Source of the DNA: Gracilimonas sp035704785
GTDB lineage: Bacteria; Bacteroidota; Rhodothermia; Balneolales; Balneolaceae
Direction: 5' to 3'
Length of the DNA: 8,754 nucleotides
NCBI RefSeq assembly: GCF_035704785.1
Contig: NZ_DASSWP010000170.1
Coordinates: forward strand, 1 to 8,754
In this document: one piece after another, positions 5,375 through 8,754 of the stretch
Layout of the letters: each line of letters begins with the position of its first letter
Numbering within the stretch: the first letter of the stretch is position 1
The notes under the pieces: generated by a model
Database searches by the model: none
Told to the model about the DNA's origin: nothing
The model's input: only the letters and a program-made list of their open reading frames with translations
Translations under genes and position numbers: made by a program

Positions 5375-5947
5375 TTGGTTAGTTTGGCACAACACAGAGT
5401 AGATTATTCGGAATTGGTAGAAGCACTCCAGAAAGGGGATGAAGCTAAAGCAAGTGAGCTTTTGTCAGAAGTGATCCCAAGACTGGAGGACTATCTTCAG
5501 GTGGTAATGAGTGCGGAATCAAATGCTGCCAAAGAATGTGTTCAGCAAGCTTTTCTAGATGTATTTGAGCAAATACGTAAGAATAACATCAAGAAAAGTA
5601 AGTATATATTCAGCTATCTCATTAAATCTTGCCGGCATGAATATCTGCGATATGTGAAAAGGGAGCATAAATTTGACTATGATGCAGAATCCTTCAACGA
5701 GATCTATGAGCCCGAAGAACAGTTCCAGAACTTACTGGATAAAGAAAGGCAAAGAATACTGGAAGAATGCCTGAGTGAGCTTAGAAAGAAGTCCAGGGAG
5801 TTTATTGAGTATTTTATGGACCGGCCTGATGCCACTACTGATGATGCTGTTGATGAGTTTGACCTCTCTAACGCCAATGTACGTACTAGAAAGCATCGTA
5901 TTTTAAGCCGTTTGCACCATTGCTATAAGCGCAAATCAAGTCAATAG
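5375..5947 (+). CDS. ECF-like sigma-70 family RNA polymerase sigma factor
   Basis: A 190-residue protein, typical ECF size. Region 2 spans about 50-97: AAKECVQQAFLDVFEQI then YIFSYLIKSCRHEYLRYVKRE, the pattern for core binding and -10 recognition. A variable acidic linker covers about 100-120. Region 4 spans about 125-183: LEECLSELRKKSREFIEYF, then a helix-turn-helix with DATTDDAVDEFDLSNANVRTRKHRILSRL for the -35 box. The start must be TTG: a TAG directly precedes the TTG at 5375, another TTG follows at 5384, and the first internal Met is residue 45. A start at 5384 would give MAQHRVDYSELVEALQ, which looks natural. No Shine-Dalgarno is seen, so translation may be kept low. It likely reads the TGTAACA/TACTCTT promoters of the TPR gene and the CHAT operon (inference). 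Convergent with the next gene, 13 bp between stops. Confidence 0.85.
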   Translation: MVSLAQHRVDYSELVEALQKGDEAKASELLSEVIPRLEDYLQVVMSAESNAAKECVQQAFLDVFEQIRKNNIKKSKYIFSYLIKSCRHEYLRYVKREHKFDYDAESFNEIYEPEEQFQNLLDKERQRILEECLSELRKKSREFIEYFMDRPDATTDDAVDEFDLSNANVRTRKHRILSRLHHCYKRKSSQ

Positions 5948-5960
5948 CACTCCCTGTAGT

Positions 5961-6569
5961 TTAAAAGCCAATTCTAAAGCCTTTAGCAGTGAATTGGAAG
6001 TTTTCTGAGATAGATAAAAGGCCTTTTGTATAGGGATTATGAAGGGTGTAAAGTATCAGGTCGAAAACAAGCAGGAATCCACCCTGCAATAGCATTGATT
6101 TCCCATATCCTTCCAGCCGTTTCGAATCCTTTCTTAAACCTCTTTCCCATAACCAGGCACCTGTGGCCATATATCCTATATCAAGTCCCGCATTAAAGAG
6201 CAGGATCTTATCCAGGTTTTGAAGTTTACTTAAAGATTGTGAATAGTTAAGCGATGATACGTCAATGGTTGAGATACTGTAGAGTGCAAAACCGGCAATT
6301 CCAAGATTTACTAAATTCCATCCGGCATTCATTTGGTGAAAATATTTCGTTGAATTCTCGCTCAAAAAATAACCGGTTGAACCGGATATGAGATTTAAAG
6401 TTCCCCAACTTCCCAGAAAAATCATTCCCTTTTTTTGAAGGTCAAGAGATTTTTGTGCGTAATTTTGGGTAGAAAAAGCGTCATTTTGAGCGTGTAACAA
6501 GTCAGGAATTAAAGCCAAAATGACAATCAAAAAAAGAAAAATTGAGAATAAAATCTGAGTGTAACGCAT
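5961..6569 (-). CDS. Conserved four-helix membrane protein, DUF6992-like
   Basis: A 202-residue protein from an ATG at 6569. Residues 1-27 form a signal peptide (Arg2, long Ile/Leu/Phe core, LLHA before Gln28). Four membrane helices follow at about 48-68, 82-100, 121-141 and 157-176. Recognisable patches are KKGMIFLGSWGTLNLISG, then KYFHQMNAGWNLVNLGIAGF, then GLDIGYMATGAWLWERG. I recall this pattern from Bacteroidota proteins labelled DUF6992, of unknown function; that match is from memory. The pairing of Trp/Asn/Gly-rich helices suggests a small integral membrane protein rather than a transporter. It faces the sigma gene tail to tail and has no visible tie to the sigma/CHAT module. Confidence 0.75.
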   Translation of the reverse strand: MRYTQILFSIFLFLIVILALIPDLLHAQNDAFSTQNYAQKSLDLQKKGMIFLGSWGTLNLISGSTGYFLSENSTKYFHQMNAGWNLVNLGIAGFALYSISTIDVSSLNYSQSLSKLQNLDKILLFNAGLDIGYMATGAWLWERGLRKDSKRLEGYGKSMLLQGGFLLVFDLILYTLHNPYTKGLLSISENFQFTAKGFRIGF

Positions 6570-6753
6570 TTTTAGGTCAGGCTAAATTATAGAGGAAATA
6601 TCAACTACTTTCCTTTCAACAACTGCGAATATGGAATCATTCTTTGCGACTTTAACTTGGGTTAACCATGCAAATACATTGTAAGCGCAAGCTTGGGTAC
6701 AAAATCAGCCCCACGTAAAAAGTGCCGAGCATAAAAATCTTTAAAATCTCAAA

Positions 6754-6770
6754 AAATGATAAAATCATTT
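6754..6770. promoter_or_regulatory. Inverted repeat AAATGAT-N3-ATCATTT upstream of acs
   Basis: Perfect 7-bp arms with a 3-bp centre. It lies 2 bp from another palindrome at 6773-6784. It is AT-rich and has no T-run, so it is more likely an operator or leader hairpin than a terminator. Confidence 0.35.
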
Positions 6771-6772
6771 CT

Positions 6773-6784
6773 AAAACGCGTTTT
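6773..6784. promoter_or_regulatory. Perfect 12-bp palindrome AAAACGCGTTTT upstream of acs
   Basis: A fully symmetric site ending 61 bp before the acs start. The CGCG core in an AT-rich gap stands out and is a plausible repressor or activator site for acetate or carbon control of acs. Regulator unknown. Confidence 0.42.
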
Positions 6785-6845
6785 CACTTGATTCTCCGCC
6801 AAAAAAGCCTCAACATCAAACAAATAATAACCAACCGATGTATGT

Positions 6846-8744
6846 ATGTGGCTTAATATTAAATCATTTGAAGATTATCAGCAGACCTTTAATGAAAGTG
6901 AGAAAGATCGCCTGAAGTTTTGGGATCATGAGGCGGGGACTTTTTACTGGAGAAAGCGATGGGACAAAACTCAATCCGGTAGTTTTAAAGATGCTAATGT
7001 AAAATGGTTTGAGGGCGGTAAGCTCAATATTACAGAGAATGCTTTGGATCGCCACTTAAATACTATTGGGAATAAAACCGCTTTTATTTTCGAGCCCAAT
7101 CACCCGGATTCTTTTCGTCGCTCCATCACTTATAAGCAGTTGCATGAAGATGTTTGTCGGTTTGCAAATGTGCTGGAGAGCAAAGGAATCGAGAAAGGAG
7201 ACCGCGTAGTTATTTATATGGCGATGACTCCGGAACTGGTGATCTCAGCATTAGCCTGTGCCCGAATCGGAGCCGTTCACTCCATTGTTTTTGCAGGATT
7301 TTCATCTCAGGCACTTTCTGAGCGTATCAACGATTGTGATGCTAAGATGCTGATCACAAATGACGGTCTTCGTCGAGGTGACAAGCACGTACCCTTAAAA
7401 GATATTTCTGATGAAGCCCTAGAAAATTCACCATCGGTGGAAAGTGTGATTGTTTGTCAGCGCACCAACCGCGATATCGAATGGAAAGATGGTCGTGATG
7501 AATGGTGGCACATTTTGATTCGTAACGCATCCAAGAAACATGAAGCCGTAGAAATGGATGCCGAAGATCCGCTTTTCATCCTCTATACGTCCGGTTCAAC
7601 GGGTAAGCCCAAAGGGGTGGTTCATACCTGCGGAGGATATATGGTGTACACCAGCTACTCCTTCCGACAGGTATTTCAAGTGGGTGCCGATGATATCTAT
7701 TGGTGTACAGCAGATGCAGGATGGATCACAGGACACAGTTATATCATCTACGGTCCACTTTTTAACGGGGCAACAGGAATCATTTTTGAGGGGACGCCAA
7801 CATATCCTGATGCCGGTCGACTTTGGGAAGTAGTCGAAAAATACAAAGTAACTCATTTCTATACGGCTCCAACGGCTCTTCGTGCGCTGATGTCTTATGA
7901 TATCGATTATGTGAAGAAATACGATCTGAGTTCATTGAAAGTCCTTGGAACGGTAGGGGAACCGATCAATGAAGAAGCATGGCACTGGTATCACGACCAT
8001 ATTGGCAGTGGAAAATGCCCTATTGTGGATACGTGGTGGCAAACGGAAACCGGCGGTATAATGATCTCTCCGCTTGCAGGAATCACCCCAACCAAACCAG
8101 GATTTGCAACACTTCCTCTGCCCGGTGTTTTTCCGACTTTAATGGATGAAGACGGAAACGAAATAAAAGGAAATGGAGTGCAAGGGAATTTATGTATCAA
8201 ACATCCATGGCCGGGAATCGCTCGAACGGTGTATGGTGACCACGAGCGGTACAAGAAAACCTATCTGAGTACCTATGAAGGGTTTTACTTTACAGGAGAT
8301 GGGTGTCGCCGTGACGAAGACGGATACTATCGAATCACAGGCCGTGTGGATGATGTTCTGAATGTTTCCGGACACCGATTGGGAACGGCCGAGATCGAAA
8401 ATGCGCTGGATGAGCACCCAAAAGTGGTGGAAACAGCAGTGGTTGGATATCCCCATGATATCAAAGGGCAAGGAGTTTATGCTTTTATGATCTGTGAAGG
8501 AGAGATCAAGGATCAGGAAGAGTTCAAGAAGGAATTGCTGGATCTGGTAACCAAGATCATCAGTCCGATTGCTAAACCCGATAAAATTCAGGTGGTGAAA
8601 GGATTGCCGAAAACCCGTTCCGGTAAGATCATGCGCCGAATTCTGAGAAAGATCGCGGCGGATGACGTAGATAATCTGGGTGATACTTCCACTTTGTTAG
8701 ATCCAAGCGTAGTTGAGGACATTAAAAATGGAAAAGCGGTTTAA
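6846..8744 (+). CDS. acs: Acetyl-CoA synthetase (acetate--CoA ligase, AMP-forming)
   Basis: A cytoplasmic enzyme that turns acetate, ATP and CoA into acetyl-CoA through acetyl-AMP. At 632 residues it is close to the usual 640-660 and complete. Visible motifs: YTSGSTGKPKG at 247-257 (phosphate loop); VDTWWQTETGG at 394-404, with Trp398 as the acetate-pocket tryptophan that limits the substrate to acetate; FTGDG at 482-486 with the ribose-binding Asp485; ITGRVDD at 497-503 with Arg500 and hinge Asp502; SGHRLGTAEIE at 508-518; and PKTRSGKIMRR at 588-598 with Lys594, the adenylation lysine that is acetylated in enzymes under Pat/sirtuin control. Three ATGs overlap at 6838, 6842 and 6846; only 6846 is in frame. 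No Shine-Dalgarno. A 276-bp gap with two palindromes precedes it, the likely control region. No terminator is visible in the last 10 bases. Confidence 0.97.
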   Translation: MWLNIKSFEDYQQTFNESEKDRLKFWDHEAGTFYWRKRWDKTQSGSFKDANVKWFEGGKLNITENALDRHLNTIGNKTAFIFEPNHPDSFRRSITYKQLHEDVCRFANVLESKGIEKGDRVVIYMAMTPELVISALACARIGAVHSIVFAGFSSQALSERINDCDAKMLITNDGLRRGDKHVPLKDISDEALENSPSVESVIVCQRTNRDIEWKDGRDEWWHILIRNASKKHEAVEMDAEDPLFILYTSGSTGKPKGVVHTCGGYMVYTSYSFRQVFQVGADDIYWCTADAGWITGHSYIIYGPLFNGATGIIFEGTPTYPDAGRLWEVVEKYKVTHFYTAPTALRALMSYDIDYVKKYDLSSLKVLGTVGEPINEEAWHWYHDHIGSGKCPIVDTWWQTETGGIMISPLAGITPTKPGFATLPLPGVFPTLMDEDGNEIKGNGVQGNLCIKHPWPGIARTVYGDHERYKKTYLSTYEGFYFTGDGCRRDEDGYYRITGRVDDVLNVSGHRLGTAEIENALDEHPKVVETAVVGYPHDIKGQGVYAFMICEGEIKDQEEFKKELLDLVTKIISPIAKPDKIQVVKGLPKTRSGKIMRRILRKIAADDVDNLGDTSTLLDPSVVEDIKNGKAV

Positions 8745-8754
8745 ATAAATAGAC

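Noticed and set aside
7558..8471. Several 80-90 residue frames on both strands within acs
   Set aside because: They overlap conserved acetyl-CoA synthetase motifs in other frames; shadows of a strongly conserved gene.

Overview
The window looks like a chromosomal segment from a low-to-mid GC Bacteroidota or Balneolota-type bacterium. The evidence is AT-rich intergenic DNA without Shine-Dalgarno sites, N-terminally anchored lipoproteins, a TlpA-like lipoprotein start, a DUF6992-like membrane protein and a Bacteroidota-style acetyl-CoA synthetase. No RNA gene, insertion sequence or CRISPR array is visible. The lineage is an inference from gene content.

Layout. 1-573 (minus) is the N-terminal part of a lipoprotein that runs off the left edge. 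865-1614 (plus) encodes a single-pass membrane protein with an anti-sigma-like N-terminus and a TPR C-terminus. 1669-4803 (minus) encodes a large exported TPR-CHAT caspase-like protease with an intact-looking His/Cys dyad and a C-terminal membrane anchor. 4858-5046 (minus) encodes a 62-residue lipoprotein just upstream of it, probably in the same operon. 5375-5947 (plus) encodes an ECF-like sigma factor. 5961-6569 (minus) encodes a four-helix membrane protein. 6846-8744 (plus) encodes a complete acetyl-CoA synthetase.

The main discovery is in the non-coding DNA. A bipartite motif, TGTAACA-N14-TACTCTT (N15 in one copy), occurs four times. Two tandem plus-strand copies precede the membrane TPR gene, and two tandem minus-strand copies precede the lipoprotein-CHAT operon. 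It has the form and spacing of an ECF-type promoter. A second shared element, AAGATTAAAATGG(T/A)TTAAT, lies just upstream of each tandem pair. No copy was found in front of the sigma gene, which instead has a perfect AGTACAT-N6-ATGTACT inverted repeat.

Working model (inference): the sigma factor drives both units. The membrane TPR protein acts as its anti-sigma or co-sensor, with a cytoplasmic sigma-binding end and a periplasmic TPR end. The periplasmic CHAT protease, possibly with the small lipoprotein, acts on the periplasmic side, perhaps by cleaving the TPR protein or the lipoprotein. This would be a self-contained envelope signalling or caspase-like proteolysis module. The acs gene, the DUF6992-like gene and the left-edge lipoprotein look like unrelated neighbours.
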